NCBI GenBank assembly: GCA_026989145.1
Contig: JALSJU010000105.1
Location: forward strand, 1 to 45,116
Source of the DNA: Thiotrichaceae bacterium
GTDB lineage: Bacteria > Pseudomonadota > Gammaproteobacteria > Thiotrichales > Thiotrichaceae
DNA length: 45,116 nucleotides
Reading direction: 5' to 3'
Made by a program: the position numbers and the translations under genes. Of this stretch, positions 27,198-35,234 are shown piece by piece (within the stretch, counting starts at the first letter, position 1; every line of letters begins with the position of its first letter). The notes under the pieces are model-generated. The model was not told the origin of the DNA and ran no database searches. It was given only the letters and a program-made list of their open reading frames with translations.

Positions 27198-28100
27198 TCA
27201 AGCGATACGTTTTACAATAAAAGCAGCAATATCACGTAGTAAGTCTGCCTCCTTGCCAAAGTTTACAACAGAATCAATCGCCTGTTGATGCAGTAAAAAT
27301 AGCTTTTCTTTTGCTTTATCCATCCCCATAATCGACGGGTAAGTGGGCTTGTCCGCAGCTATATCAGCACCTTGTTGCTTACCTAAAGTTTCAGTATCAC
27401 TTTGAATATCTAAAATATCATCGCGCACCTGAAAGGCTAAGCCGATTGCTTCAGCATAATTTTTTAAAGCACAACGCTGATCCATTAACTTTTTATTCCT
27501 CTCTTCGCTAGAGCAATGGCTCGCCATCAAAACACTTCCGCGTATTAATGCACCTGTTTTGTGACTATGCATTTTCTCTAGCTGTTGTTCCGTCAAAACT
27601 TGACCCACTGCAGCTAAATCAATAGCCTGCCCTTGCACCATACCTGAGTTTCCAGATACTTTTGCCAGAATATTAAGCATCGTAAGCTGGTTCTGTAGTG
27701 AAATATCTGGGTCTTGTTGCGATAAAACCTCAAAGGCTAAAGCCTGCAAAGCATCACCTGTTAATACTGCAGTTGCTTCATCAAAAGCCTTATGTACTGT
27801 TTTTTTGCCACGTCGCAGCTCATCATCATCCATGCAAGGCAAATCATCATGCACCAATGAATAAGCATGCATTAACTCTATTGCCACTGCAGGTTTATCC
27901 AATGAGCCCAAGGAAAATCCTAAAGCTTCACCGGTCGCATAAACCAATAATGGCCGAACACGTTTGCCACCATCTAGCACCGCGTAACGCATAGCTTCTT
28001 CTAATTTATTTGGCGACTTATGATCAGTTGCTACAGGCAATATGCTCTCTAACGCTTTTTCAATCCGCTGTTGATAAGGATTATTTTTCTGATCAAGCAT
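27198..28100 (-). CDS. ispA: Farnesyl diphosphate synthase
   Basis: IspA elongates DMAPP with IPP to farnesyl diphosphate. Both aspartate-rich motifs are present: HDDLPCMDDDELRRG and the second in FQVRDDILDI. LDGGKRVRP is also seen. I take the ATG at 28098-28100 (MLDQKNNPY), giving 300 residues, the usual length. The frame stays open to 28139, but that extra part lies inside xseB. The chosen start overlaps the xseB stop by 8 bp, implying coupling. Confidence 0.95.
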   Translation of the reverse strand: MLDQKNNPYQQRIEKALESILPVATDHKSPNKLEEAMRYAVLDGGKRVRPLLVYATGEALGFSLGSLDKPAVAIELMHAYSLVHDDLPCMDDDELRRGKKTVHKAFDEATAVLTGDALQALAFEVLSQQDPDISLQNQLTMLNILAKVSGNSGMVQGQAIDLAAVGQVLTEQQLEKMHSHKTGALIRGSVLMASHCSSEERNKKLMDQRCALKNYAEAIGLAFQVRDDILDIQSDTETLGKQQGADIAADKPTYPSIMGMDKAKEKLFLLHQQAIDSVVNFGKEADLLRDIAAFIVKRIA

Positions 28101-28335
28101 TATCAATAGCCGGTGAAAAATCATTCTCGCTTTCACCATCCTCAGACAGTATTTTTACTCTTTGTTCAGCATTCGTTAAGGCTTTCTGGCAAACGCGGCT
28201 TAAGGTTATACCCTTTTCGAATTCTTTTAAGGATTCCTCCAGGGAAAGGTTTCCCGCTTCGATTTTGGTGACTAAGCTTTCCAGCTCTGTCATAGCTGAC
28301 TCAAAATTAAGCGAATCTGTATTTTTTGCATTCAT
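28093..28335 (-). CDS. xseB: Exodeoxyribonuclease VII small subunit
   Basis: XseB is the small helical subunit that, in several copies, joins XseA to form single-strand exonuclease VII. The family core is visible as FESAMTELESLVTKIEAGNLSLEESLKEFEKGI followed by the second helix with LTNAEQRV. I use the ATG at 28333-28335 (MNAKNTDSL), which gives 80 residues. The frame is open to 28419, but the upstream part overlaps the terminator of rpoH and looks non-coding. First gene of xseB-ispA-dxs; xseA is not in the window. Confidence 0.95.
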   Translation of the reverse strand: MNAKNTDSLNFESAMTELESLVTKIEAGNLSLEESLKEFEKGITLSRVCQKALTNAEQRVKILSEDGESENDFSPAIDNA

Positions 28336-28384
28336 GCGTAGAATAGTGTTACTTCGAGAACAGAAATGCAAGTAAAACGCACAT

Positions 28385-28413
28385 AAAAAAAAGCTACGTT
28401 TCGTAGCTTTTTT
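28385..28413 (-). terminator. Rho-independent terminator after rpoH
   Basis: GCTACG (28393-28398) pairs with CGTAGC (28402-28407) around a 3-base loop. The stem extends through A/T pairs on both sides, and the minus strand continues with a run of T. It lies 36 bp beyond the rpoH stop and separates rpoH from xseB. Confidence 0.85.
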
Positions 28414-28448
28414 ACACATTTATATCCGACTGAGAAGAAGATAAACTA

Positions 28449-29309
28449 TCAGGCGGTAATCGTTGCCTTTAGTTTATTTATTGCATTATTTTCAATTTGA
28501 CGAATCCTTTCAGCAGATATTTGATACTTATCCGCTAAGTCTTGCAGGGTGGCTTTTTTATCAACTAGCCAGCGACTTGCTATAATATCTTTACTTCTTT
28601 CATCTAATGTTGACAAGGCATTCTTAAATAGTGTCTGTGTATGATTATCCCAATCTGCTGATTCTAAGGCCTCTGAAGGATCAACCGTTTCAGACTGCAA
28701 ATATTGACTTGGGTGATATGCGCTTTCATCATCTTCTTGCCCTGGCGATAAGTCAAAACCTATATCTTGACCTGACATACGTTTTTCCATTTCCATGACA
28801 TCTTTGCTGGTCACACCTAGATCCGAAGCAATATCCTTAACTTCCGCCTCATTCATCCACGCTAATCTTTTCTTTTTGCTTCTAAGGTTAAAAAACAGTT
28901 TGCGCTGTGCTTTGGTCGTTGCTACTTTTACAATTTTCCAATTTTTTAGGATAAATTCATGAATCTCGGCACGAATCCAATGCACCGCGAATGATACTAA
29001 ACGTACATTTACCGATGGATCAAAACGTTTTACCGCTTTCATTAAACCCACATTACCTTCTTGCACGAGGTCTGCCAATGGCAAACCATAACCACTGTAA
29101 CCACGTGCGACTTTAATCACAAAACGCAGGTTATGCATAATAAGCTGACGAGCAGCTTCTAAATCATCGTTTTCACGAAGCTTAATGGCTAATTCTTGCT
29201 CTTCGGATTTTTTTAAAACAGAAATCTCACTGACCGACTGCATATAATTTTCTATGCTTCCTGCAAGAACAGGTAAGGTAGTATCAGGTATTGTAAGTGT
29301 ATGTGTCAT
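28449..29309 (-). CDS. rpoH: RNA polymerase heat-shock sigma factor RpoH (sigma-32)
   Basis: 286 residues with the sigma-70 group 3 layout: region 1.2/2.1 (ENYMQSVSEI...AARQLIMHNLRFVIKVA) and region 2.2-2.4 (LADLVQEGNVGLMKAVKRFDPSVNVRLVSFAVHWIRAEIHEF). The diagnostic RpoH box QRKLFFNLR sits at 135-143. Region 4 ends with a helix-turn-helix (LQDLADKYQISAERIRQIENNA). It is preceded by AGGAG and a short leader. A CIRCE element overlaps its promoter, so transcription is likely HrcA-controlled. The usual neighbours ftsX/ftsE are absent. Confidence 0.97.
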   Translation of the reverse strand: MTHTLTIPDTTLPVLAGSIENYMQSVSEISVLKKSEEQELAIKLRENDDLEAARQLIMHNLRFVIKVARGYSGYGLPLADLVQEGNVGLMKAVKRFDPSVNVRLVSFAVHWIRAEIHEFILKNWKIVKVATTKAQRKLFFNLRSKKKRLAWMNEAEVKDIASDLGVTSKDVMEMEKRMSGQDIGFDLSPGQEDDESAYHPSQYLQSETVDPSEALESADWDNHTQTLFKNALSTLDERSKDIIASRWLVDKKATLQDLADKYQISAERIRQIENNAINKLKATITA

Positions 29310-29344
29310 ATCATCTCCTCAATATAAACGATAAATCTTGTGCT

Positions 29345-29374
29345 ATTTTAGCACTCTTATGGTTAGAGTGCTAA
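29345..29374 (-). promoter_or_regulatory. Likely sigma-70 promoter of rpoH embedded in the CIRCE element
   Basis: Read on the minus strand, TTAGCA (29369-29374, four of six -35 matches) and TAAAAT (29345-29350, five of six -10 matches) are 18 bp apart. The boxes coincide with the outer edges of the CIRCE arms, so repressor binding would block RNA polymerase. Transcription would start about 30 bp before the ATG. Confidence 0.5.
29348..29374. promoter_or_regulatory. CIRCE element (HrcA operator)
   Basis: A perfect match to the CIRCE consensus: TTAGCACTC (29348-29356), nine bases, GAGTGCTAA (29366-29374). HrcA represses chaperone genes through this site in many bacteria. It lies 39 bp upstream of rpoH in the 102-bp gap behind hemL, which also reads on the minus strand, so rpoH is the only gene it can sensibly control. 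hrcA itself is not in the window. Confidence 0.93.
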
Positions 29375-29411
29375 TCACACATAAAGTTCCGGATAATTGG
29401 TAGAAAATTGA

Positions 29412-30701
29412 TTACACCATCAAACCAGAGAAAGCATCCGAGGCTACATCTAATGTATCATTGATATCTTTTTCTGTATGCGCACTGGAGAGAAAACCTG
29501 CCTCATAAGCTGATGGTGCAAGGTTAATACCCGAATCCAACATCTTATGGAAGAAATAATTAAAGGAATCAATATTACAAGCCGAGACTTGCGCAAAATT
29601 TTCAATTTTACTTTCATCACTAAAAAACAAGCCAAACATACCGCCCACTTGGTTACTTGTTAATGGAACTCCTTGCTGATCAGCACGACTCATTATCCCT
29701 GAAACAAACATCTCAGTTTTCGCAGTCAATTCATTATAAAACCCTTCACGAGAGATTACCTCTAACATTTTCAGGCCAGCAGTCATCGCTAATGGGTTTC
29801 CTGACAATGTACCCGCTTGATAAACAGGCCCTAACGGTGATAACTTTTGCATAATATCTTTACGACCACCAAATGCTGCAGCGGGCATTCCTGCGCCAAT
29901 AATTTTACCTAAAGTGGTTAAATCTGGTTTAATATTATAAATCGATTGTGCACCACCTAGCGCCACACGAAAACCTGTCATAACCTCATCAAAAATTAAT
30001 ATTGCTCCCGACTCATCACACACTTCGCGCAATGTTTCTAAAAAACCTTCGGTGGGTGGAATGCAGTTCATATTGCCAGCGACAGGCTCAACAATAATAC
30101 AGGCGATTTTATCGCCCATTTTTGAAAAGAGTTCTCGGACTTGTTGTGGGTTATTGTAATCCAGCGTGATGGTATGCTTGGCTAAATCAGCAGGCACACC
30201 CGGTGAGTTTGGCTCACCAAAGGTCAGCATGCCCGAGCCAGCTTTCACCAATAAAGAGTCTCCATGACCGTGATAGCCACCCTCAAATTTAACGATGTCA
30301 TCTCTACCTGTAAAGCCGCGTGCCAAACGAATGGCTGACATGGTCGCTTCAGTACCAGAGCTGACCATTCGTACCATTTCGATTGCCGGCATCAATTCAC
30401 AAATCTTTTGCGACATAGTAACTTCGATTTCAGTTGGCGCTCCGTAACTTAGTCCTTTCTCAGCTGCTAGTTTAACAGCTGCCACAACTTCTGGATGTGC
30501 ATGACCTGCAATCATAGGCCCCCATGAGCCAACATAGTCGATATAACGATTACCATCGACATCATATAAATAAGCACCTTCTGCGCGCTCGATAAAGGGC
30601 GGCGTCCCCCCAACACTTTTAAAAGCACGAACGGGGGAGTTAACGCCACCGGGGATAGTTTTTTTTGCTTGCTCAAATAAGCTTTCGGACTTTGTCATCA
30701 T
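29412..30701 (-). CDS. hemL: Glutamate-1-semialdehyde 2,1-aminomutase
   Basis: HemL is a PLP enzyme that converts glutamate-1-semialdehyde to 5-aminolevulinate for tetrapyrrole synthesis. 429 residues with [16 protein letters not shown], the substrate loop [37 protein letters not shown] and FDEVMTGFR. The PLP lysine lies in [18 protein letters not shown]. It begins Met-Met with a purine-rich site in the end of the dynamin-like gene, whose stop is 8 bp away. It is thus probably read from the module upstream, an unexpected partner for a haem gene. Confidence 0.97.
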   Translation of the reverse strand: MMTKSESLFEQAKKTIPGGVNSPVRAFKSVGGTPPFIERAEGAYLYDVDGNRYIDYVGSWGPMIAGHAHPEVVAAVKLAAEKGLSYGAPTEIEVTMSQKICELMPAIEMVRMVSSGTEATMSAIRLARGFTGRDDIVKFEGGYHGHGDSLLVKAGSGMLTFGEPNSPGVPADLAKHTITLDYNNPQQVRELFSKMGDKIACIIVEPVAGNMNCIPPTEGFLETLREVCDESGAILIFDEVMTGFRVALGGAQSIYNIKPDLTTLGKIIGAGMPAAAFGGRKDIMQKLSPLGPVYQAGTLSGNPLAMTAGLKMLEVISREGFYNELTAKTEMFVSGIMSRADQQGVPLTSNQVGGMFGLFFSDESKIENFAQVSACNIDSFNYFFHKMLDSGINLAPSAYEAGFLSSAHTEKDINDTLDVASDAFSGLMV

Positions 30702-30709
30702 ATTCTTAA

Positions 30710-32137
30710 TTACTCTTCCTTACTGCCCGCAGGGCTGGTGTAACGATCATTTAATGTTTGTACAAATTGGTCAATATCATTGCGAATACCATCTAATTTT
30801 TTGCGCACCCCATTACCCCAACCTACTGGATTAGCCCTAAAGAGGCTACGATACCAACGCGTATTCTTTCGAAATGCGGTTGCAATGTTGCCATAGGTGT
30901 CTTCGGTGTTTAAAGTTTTAGCAACACCATTTACTAAAGATTTCCTGATGAAAAGGTGTAACAAGTAGGCAAGAAAAGCCAATACCCCAATAGCTACAAT
31001 CCCCATAACTGTATTATTTTGCAACTGCAATAACCAAGGATGATTTAATAAATCAAACGAATAAACCAGTGCTAACAAGCCAATAAATAACGGTATAAAA
31101 ACAAACAAGTCAGTTATAATGACACGTTTTCTCCAGCGCCTCATTGCCACCTTAATCTGCGGAACAGCTTGTTGTTCAATTTGATTAGTGAGTGATTCCA
31201 TACTACCAATTATTCGATAAACACGCTCAACATTGATATCTTCCATACGCTTAGTAAGCTCAGCATAATCAGTATCGGATTTAGATTGATAACGCTCCCA
31301 AACGGCTTGATTTTCAACCGGTGTTGCTAATTGTTTATTAAAAATGACATAAAAGCGCCCAGCATTTAATCCACTTTGTACTAATGACTTCTGCCAAGCT
31401 CCAACTATATCTTCCATGTTGTCATCTTTAGCAGAGCTATCTATTTGATTTAAAATAAACAAAAACTTGCTGCTATCATTGCGTCGTTGCGAACCTTCAA
31501 CCAGGTGCTTCAACGTATCCTGCATCGCTCCCGGCTCTGGGTGCCTAGCATCAAATAAAACCAACACCAAATCAGATAAATCAATAATATGGTCGGTTAT
31601 TTTTAAGGTGGCTTTACGTTGTTCATCAGCATCAAAACCAGGGGAATCAATAATGATTTTTCCACGAACCGCTTCACTAGGGACAGCCTTCATTTGCAAA
31701 TAGTTATCAATTTTAGCGCCTTCACCCTGAACTACATTTTCCAGGTCATCACTAATTTGATAAAAAGGAAAGCGAGGATCTCCGTCCAATGCGATACCCG
31801 GCAATGTGCGCACTTCTTGATTCGTTGAGTCACCTGAATAAGTAATCACCGTAAATCGATCATCAACGGCTTGATTTCCTGTGTTTTGAACAGGCAAACC
31901 AAGATAGCTATTGATAAAACTTGATTTACCTGCTGAGAATGTACCTAGAATAGATATTAATGGCCACCATGAGATCTGAGTCGCATAGGATTCATCCGCT
32001 TGAATGAGGCCCATTTTTGCAGATATTTTATCGAGCTGGCGATAACGCCCAACGACAGAAACAAGGATGGGGTTTTCTGTTTCCAGATGATTTTGCAAGC
32101 GCTCTAAACGGCTTTGCATTCTTTTGGCAGGGGTCAT
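30710..32137 (-). CDS. Dynamin-like GTPase with two transmembrane helices
   Basis: 475 residues. The GTPase has G1 GTFSAGKS (65-72), a G2 threonine near 96, G3 DSPGFD (164-169) and G4 NQID (230-233). The [12 protein letters not shown] form is typical of bacterial dynamin-like or EHD-like proteins. Two membrane helices follow (about 339-361 and 376-398), then a basic cytoplasmic tail. The pattern recalls bacterial dynamins that remodel or tether membranes, but the protein is short and lacks long coiled-coil stalks. It is the last gene of a five-gene minus-strand module, 75 bp after the methionine-heptad protein and 8 bp before hemL. Confidence 0.8.
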   Translation of the reverse strand: MTPAKRMQSRLERLQNHLETENPILVSVVGRYRQLDKISAKMGLIQADESYATQISWWPLISILGTFSAGKSSFINSYLGLPVQNTGNQAVDDRFTVITYSGDSTNQEVRTLPGIALDGDPRFPFYQISDDLENVVQGEGAKIDNYLQMKAVPSEAVRGKIIIDSPGFDADEQRKATLKITDHIIDLSDLVLVLFDARHPEPGAMQDTLKHLVEGSQRRNDSSKFLFILNQIDSSAKDDNMEDIVGAWQKSLVQSGLNAGRFYVIFNKQLATPVENQAVWERYQSKSDTDYAELTKRMEDINVERVYRIIGSMESLTNQIEQQAVPQIKVAMRRWRKRVIITDLFVFIPLFIGLLALVYSFDLLNHPWLLQLQNNTVMGIVAIGVLAFLAYLLHLFIRKSLVNGVAKTLNTEDTYGNIATAFRKNTRWYRSLFRANPVGWGNGVRKKLDGIRNDIDQFVQTLNDRYTSPAGSKEE

Positions 32138-32212
32138 ACAACATCCTCTTTAGCCTAATAATTTAGCCAAAGATTAGCATAAAATGAATGTAATTATTCT
32201 AATTTTAGATGT

Positions 32213-32989
32213 CTAATTTAATGTTACCGCATTAGACGTTGTCTCTACAAAAACCTCTCTAGAACTCTGATCATTTGATTCAACCACACCACTTGGACTC
32301 CCAACAGGTATAGGTACAGAGTTTACAGCTGGTACTGGCTGTTGTTGCATATAAGGTTGTACCGATGGAGGGGGCATTATCATATTTTGCCCTGTATTTT
32401 GTGCTCCATAGCCAGATTCATACCCCTGTTGGGCAGGGTATGCATAATAGGACTGAGGCAATGGCGAGGTTGAGCCTTGGAAGGGTAAATTTTGATCATC
32501 TTTCCATGGTAGAAAATTATTCATGAAGCTCAACGGTGTTGAAATATTTTTATTCAAACTCCAAAAGTCACGTTGCATATTATTGGTTGAGGCCGCCATA
32601 TCGTATATTGCGGGCTTCATTCCACTAATAGCACCAGACATTTTGTTGGTGGTAGCCGTCATCTTACCGACATTATTAGACATATTTTCTGTAGAGGCAC
32701 CTAGTGTATCCATAGTGCCAGACATATGATTCATGGTACCTGAAATAGACGTCATATTTTCATCAACTGATTTACCCATATGAACAATTGTGTCAGCCAT
32801 ACGATTAACATCAGAGGTCAAAGAATAAATAAGGAAAAAGCCAAATGCCGCCAATATAAAAAAGGCAACCATCGCAGGGTAAACCAACATTTTCATTCGT
32901 TTTGTTGCATCGTCCGCCTTTGCTTCAAACTCTTGCAATTCACTTTCTAATTCAAGAATATAATCTTTATGCAATTCACTTTTTGCCAT
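32213..32989 (-). CDS. Single-pass membrane protein with methionine-heptad coil
   Basis: 258 residues, no recognised family. A short N-terminal coil (about 7-33) precedes one transmembrane helix (about 34-56). A long probable helix with regular methionines follows. Met occurs at 103, 110, 117, 124, 131 and 138, exact seven-residue spacing, and also at 64/71 and 86/93. Asn, Ser and Thr fill the other positions, somewhat like methyl-accepting chemotaxis signalling coils. A Pro/Gln-rich C-terminal segment (about 170-240, with YPAQQGYESGYG and QPYMQQQPVPAV) is probably disordered. It is 17 bp after the TPR gene and 75 bp before the dynamin-like gene, so the three likely act together at the inner membrane. 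Confidence 0.7.
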   Translation of the reverse strand: MAKSELHKDYILELESELQEFEAKADDATKRMKMLVYPAMVAFFILAAFGFFLIYSLTSDVNRMADTIVHMGKSVDENMTSISGTMNHMSGTMDTLGASTENMSNNVGKMTATTNKMSGAISGMKPAIYDMAASTNNMQRDFWSLNKNISTPLSFMNNFLPWKDDQNLPFQGSTSPLPQSYYAYPAQQGYESGYGAQNTGQNMIMPPPSVQPYMQQQPVPAVNSVPIPVGSPSGVVESNDQSSREVFVETTSNAVTLN

Positions 32990-33006
32990 GATTTTTTCCC
33001 ACCATT

Positions 33007-33729
33007 TTAATTATTATTACTTCGTTCAAGCCTATCCATTATTACTTCCACCCTCTCTGGGTAAAATAACTGGATAAACCCAACCATATTCGACACTCTA
33101 TCAGATGAACCCGACTCGATTAAAGGAATCGCTATTTCTGAGTAAAGCTCTGCGGCCTTTTTAGGGTAACCTTGTCGCCAATAGACATTGCCCAGCTCTC
33201 CTTTATGCTCAATGACTTGAGGTTCTCTTTTAATAAGCTGTTGATATATTTGTGCGGCTTCATCCAAGCCATTATTCCAATAGGCTTCACGCGCCATTAG
33301 TAATAATTCATCTGTTTCCAGCTGAGCTAAATCTTCCGCTTCTACGGCATTTTTTTCTGGCAACTTATTACTATTGTTAGCACTATGTGTTGCTGTACCT
33401 GCAAATGGCTCAGGGCTGTTTTGTAGCTTTGTACGATGATGATCTACTGGTTCAGTTTTTATAACAGCTGGCGGTATAACCGTTTTATTATGAATTCTCA
33501 TTTCTGGCATAGCCTTTGATTCAATTACTTTCCTAGCTAGACTAGCGTCATGATTTAGAGGTTTTTTTACAGCTTTGCCAATTTCTACGATTTCATTTTT
33601 TAAAACGTGATTATTGCTATCAGCCTCACGTTGCTTATTCCCCGAAGCCACAGTCAAAAGAATTGCAATCGCTCCTAACACCCATATAGCAATAAGTGGA
33701 CGAGCCAATATCCATTTAACAATATTCAT
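33007..33729 (-). CDS. Membrane-anchored TPR protein
   Basis: 240 residues. An N-terminal signal anchor (about 8-28, WILARPLIAIWVLGAIAILLTVA) is followed by a low-complexity linker of roughly 110 residues. Two tetratricopeptide repeats lie at about 143-200 (AREAYWNNGLDEAAQIYQQLIKREP, then GNVYWRQGYPKKAAELYSEIA). The soluble part probably faces the periplasm. TPR units mediate protein contacts, so it may be the scaffold of the module. It lies between the ParA-like gene (75 bp gap holding a possible weak terminator) and the methionine-heptad gene (17 bp). Confidence 0.7.
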   Translation of the reverse strand: MNIVKWILARPLIAIWVLGAIAILLTVASGNKQREADSNNHVLKNEIVEIGKAVKKPLNHDASLARKVIESKAMPEMRIHNKTVIPPAVIKTEPVDHHRTKLQNSPEPFAGTATHSANNSNKLPEKNAVEAEDLAQLETDELLLMAREAYWNNGLDEAAQIYQQLIKREPQVIEHKGELGNVYWRQGYPKKAAELYSEIAIPLIESGSSDRVSNMVGFIQLFYPERVEVIMDRLERSNNN

Positions 33730-33782
33730 TAATTTCTTCCTCTTCTACATCTTTGATCAAACAACGATGATTATCGCATATT

Positions 33783-33809
33783 TAAAAACTGATATTATCA
33801 TAAATCAGT
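33783..33809 (-). terminator. Possible weak terminator or attenuator at the ParA-like stop
   Basis: Minus strand: ACTGAT and ATCAGT pair over a 10-base loop, followed by TTTTT. The hairpin overlaps the stop of the ParA-like gene. The stem is AT-rich and only six pairs, so it may lower, not end, read-through into the TPR gene. Confidence 0.3.
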
Positions 33810-34425
33810 ATAATAATTCGCCTAGCGCTTCCATTTCAAGTGCAGCTTTAGATTTTGGGTCGAGTTCAAATACTGCCATACCTTCGCTAAACGAACGACG
33901 GTATACTGTTCGCTGAAATAGTCGTTGTTCCAACATTGTAAGCCCCTCTAACGTACATAACGCATCAAATGCATCATCTGTTTCCCTTACCGCACGATGT
34001 GTATCTGAACGATTCATGAAACCTAAAACCTCAGGCTTAGAGGCACTTTTACATGTTTTATCGATAATTTTCAAAAAACGCTGTGTTGACCACACATCGG
34101 CCTGACTAGGTGCTATTGGAATCAAAATACGATCAGCTCGCTGTAAAGCAGCCGTCATTGCCTCATTGTCCGACAAACCTATATCTACGATAACCTCTGT
34201 ATACTTACCTTCACTACCAAGCTGACTCACGAAATGCTGAGGTGTAATAGTTGGGGTATGACCATCCTCAGCCCTGATTTCTAATGCATCAGTAATCGTT
34301 GCTTGAGGATCAAGATCATAAACCGATACGTGGACATTTCTACGTGTAGCTACCCAAATTGATAAATTAAAGGCAACCGTACTTTTACCCGTACCACCCT
34401 TTAGGTTTCCGACAACTGTTATCAT
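33805..34425 (-). CDS. ParA/MinD-like ATPase
   Basis: 206 residues of the ParA family: deviant Walker A KGGTGKST (9-16), Walker A' VYDLDPQATI (about 36-45) and IVDIGLSDNEA in place of the usual Walker B aspartates. Residues IAPSQADVWSTQRFL follow. It is short and lacks a DNA-binding N-terminal domain, like the orphan ParA proteins that position large protein assemblies. No ParB gene or parS-like site is visible nearby. Neighbours are a proline-rich secreted protein (46 bp upstream) and membrane proteins, suggesting it positions or regulates a membrane complex; this is inference. Confidence 0.85.
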   Translation of the reverse strand: MITVVGNLKGGTGKSTVAFNLSIWVATRRNVHVSVYDLDPQATITDALEIRAEDGHTPTITPQHFVSQLGSEGKYTEVIVDIGLSDNEAMTAALQRADRILIPIAPSQADVWSTQRFLKIIDKTCKSASKPEVLGFMNRSDTHRAVRETDDAFDALCTLEGLTMLEQRLFQRTVYRRSFSEGMAVFELDPKSKAALEMEALGELLY

Positions 34426-34471
34426 TTCACTTCCTGTTATTTGTTTGCTTGTAACATGGGTTGTTGTGTAA

Positions 34472-35149
34472 CTATTTTAGTTTATTCTGCTCAGCTCCAG
34501 AAGGAAATTTAGGTGTGGTTAATGATTTTGATAATGGCAGAGAATGAGTAGTCGCCATTGGCATCTGTGGCACTTGCGGATACCTATCAATAGGCGTAGG
34601 CATATTCCGCTGCATTTGAGGGGCAATAGGCGGCGCAGAAAATAGTTCAGGTACTTTTAATACAGGTGCCCGAGGCTTTGTTAACCTTTTAAAAGGCGCA
34701 TTCAACTTATCAACTGGCAGACCTGGCTCTAATTTCTGGATCCGTATTTCTTTCGGTGACTGAGGCGAGTATTGATTCATTCTTTTAATCACCGGAGCTC
34801 TAGGCGGCTTCATATTATGACTAAAGGGCATAACAACTGTTTTCTGCTGTAGCATACTTGACGATCTAAAGGAGCCATCAGACTTCTTTAATAATTTAAA
34901 CATATTTGGCTGCGCAACCTGAAAAGGCCCTATAGGTGGAGGCGACAAGGGAGTAACTGGTGTTTTTTTCAAATTGCTTTTCTGCAACTTCGGCACCTTA
35001 TTCTTTGAAGGCTGATTAATAATAGCAGGAGGATTTACAGAAAATTTCCTTTCAGCTTCTGCCGTGCCCCCCCCCGAAAACAGAATCAAAACAGATGCAA
35101 AAGCAGTCACACTAATCACACTCAAAACACCTTTTTGTAAAACGCTCAT
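34472..35149 (-). CDS. Secreted proline-rich protein of unknown function
   Basis: 225 residues. An N-terminal signal peptide or anchor (about 6-30, GVLSVISVTAFASVLILFSGGG) precedes a Pro/Lys/Gln-rich, probably disordered chain. It carries loosely repeated motifs of the type PRAPV (three copies: PPRAPVIKR, KPRAPVLKV and a related RAP region) and PPI. No domain is recognised. The ribosome site AGAGG precedes the ATG at 35147-35149. A run of nine G/C in the signal-peptide codons could slip. It is the first gene of the module that ends in the dynamin-like GTPase. Confidence 0.65.
   Translation of the reverse strand: MSVLQKGVLSVISVTAFASVLILFSGGGTAEAERKFSVNPPAIINQPSKNKVPKLQKSNLKKTPVTPLSPPPIGPFQVAQPNMFKLLKKSDGSFRSSSMLQQKTVVMPFSHNMKPPRAPVIKRMNQYSPQSPKEIRIQKLEPGLPVDKLNAPFKRLTKPRAPVLKVPELFSAPPIAPQMQRNMPTPIDRYPQVPQMPMATTHSLPLSKSLTTPKFPSGAEQNKLK
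35067..35075. repeat. Nine-base C/G homopolymer in the signal peptide of the proline-rich protein
   Basis: Nine C on the plus strand (nine G in the coding strand) encode consecutive glycines at about residue 26-28. It is the only homopolymer of this kind that I noticed in this AT-rich window. Gain or loss of one base would truncate the protein just after the signal peptide. Confidence 0.8.
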
Positions 35150-35205
35150 AGATTATTACCTCTTATAGCATTATGAATATCTAGCACAAACCAAAAACTG
35201 CTAAT

Positions 35206-35232
35206 CTATAAAATAGTTATTAGTAGTAACTA
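35206..35232 (-). terminator. Possible weak terminator after the RND pump gene
   Basis: Minus strand: TAGTTA pairs with TAACTA over a 7-base loop, then TTTTA, starting 2 bp past the RND stop. The stem is weak and AT-rich, but its position suggests a break between the pump operon and the dynamin/ParA module. Confidence 0.35.
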
Positions 35233-35234
35233 GA

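Noticed and set aside
28336-28419. Longer N terminus for xseB
   Set aside because: The extra codons overlap the rpoH terminator and contain Cys/Phe-rich sequence unlike XseB; the inner ATG gives the family length.
33805-34425. Plasmid or chromosome partition locus based on the ParA-like gene
   Set aside because: No ParB gene, no parS-like repeats and surrounding genes are membrane or chromosomal housekeeping genes.
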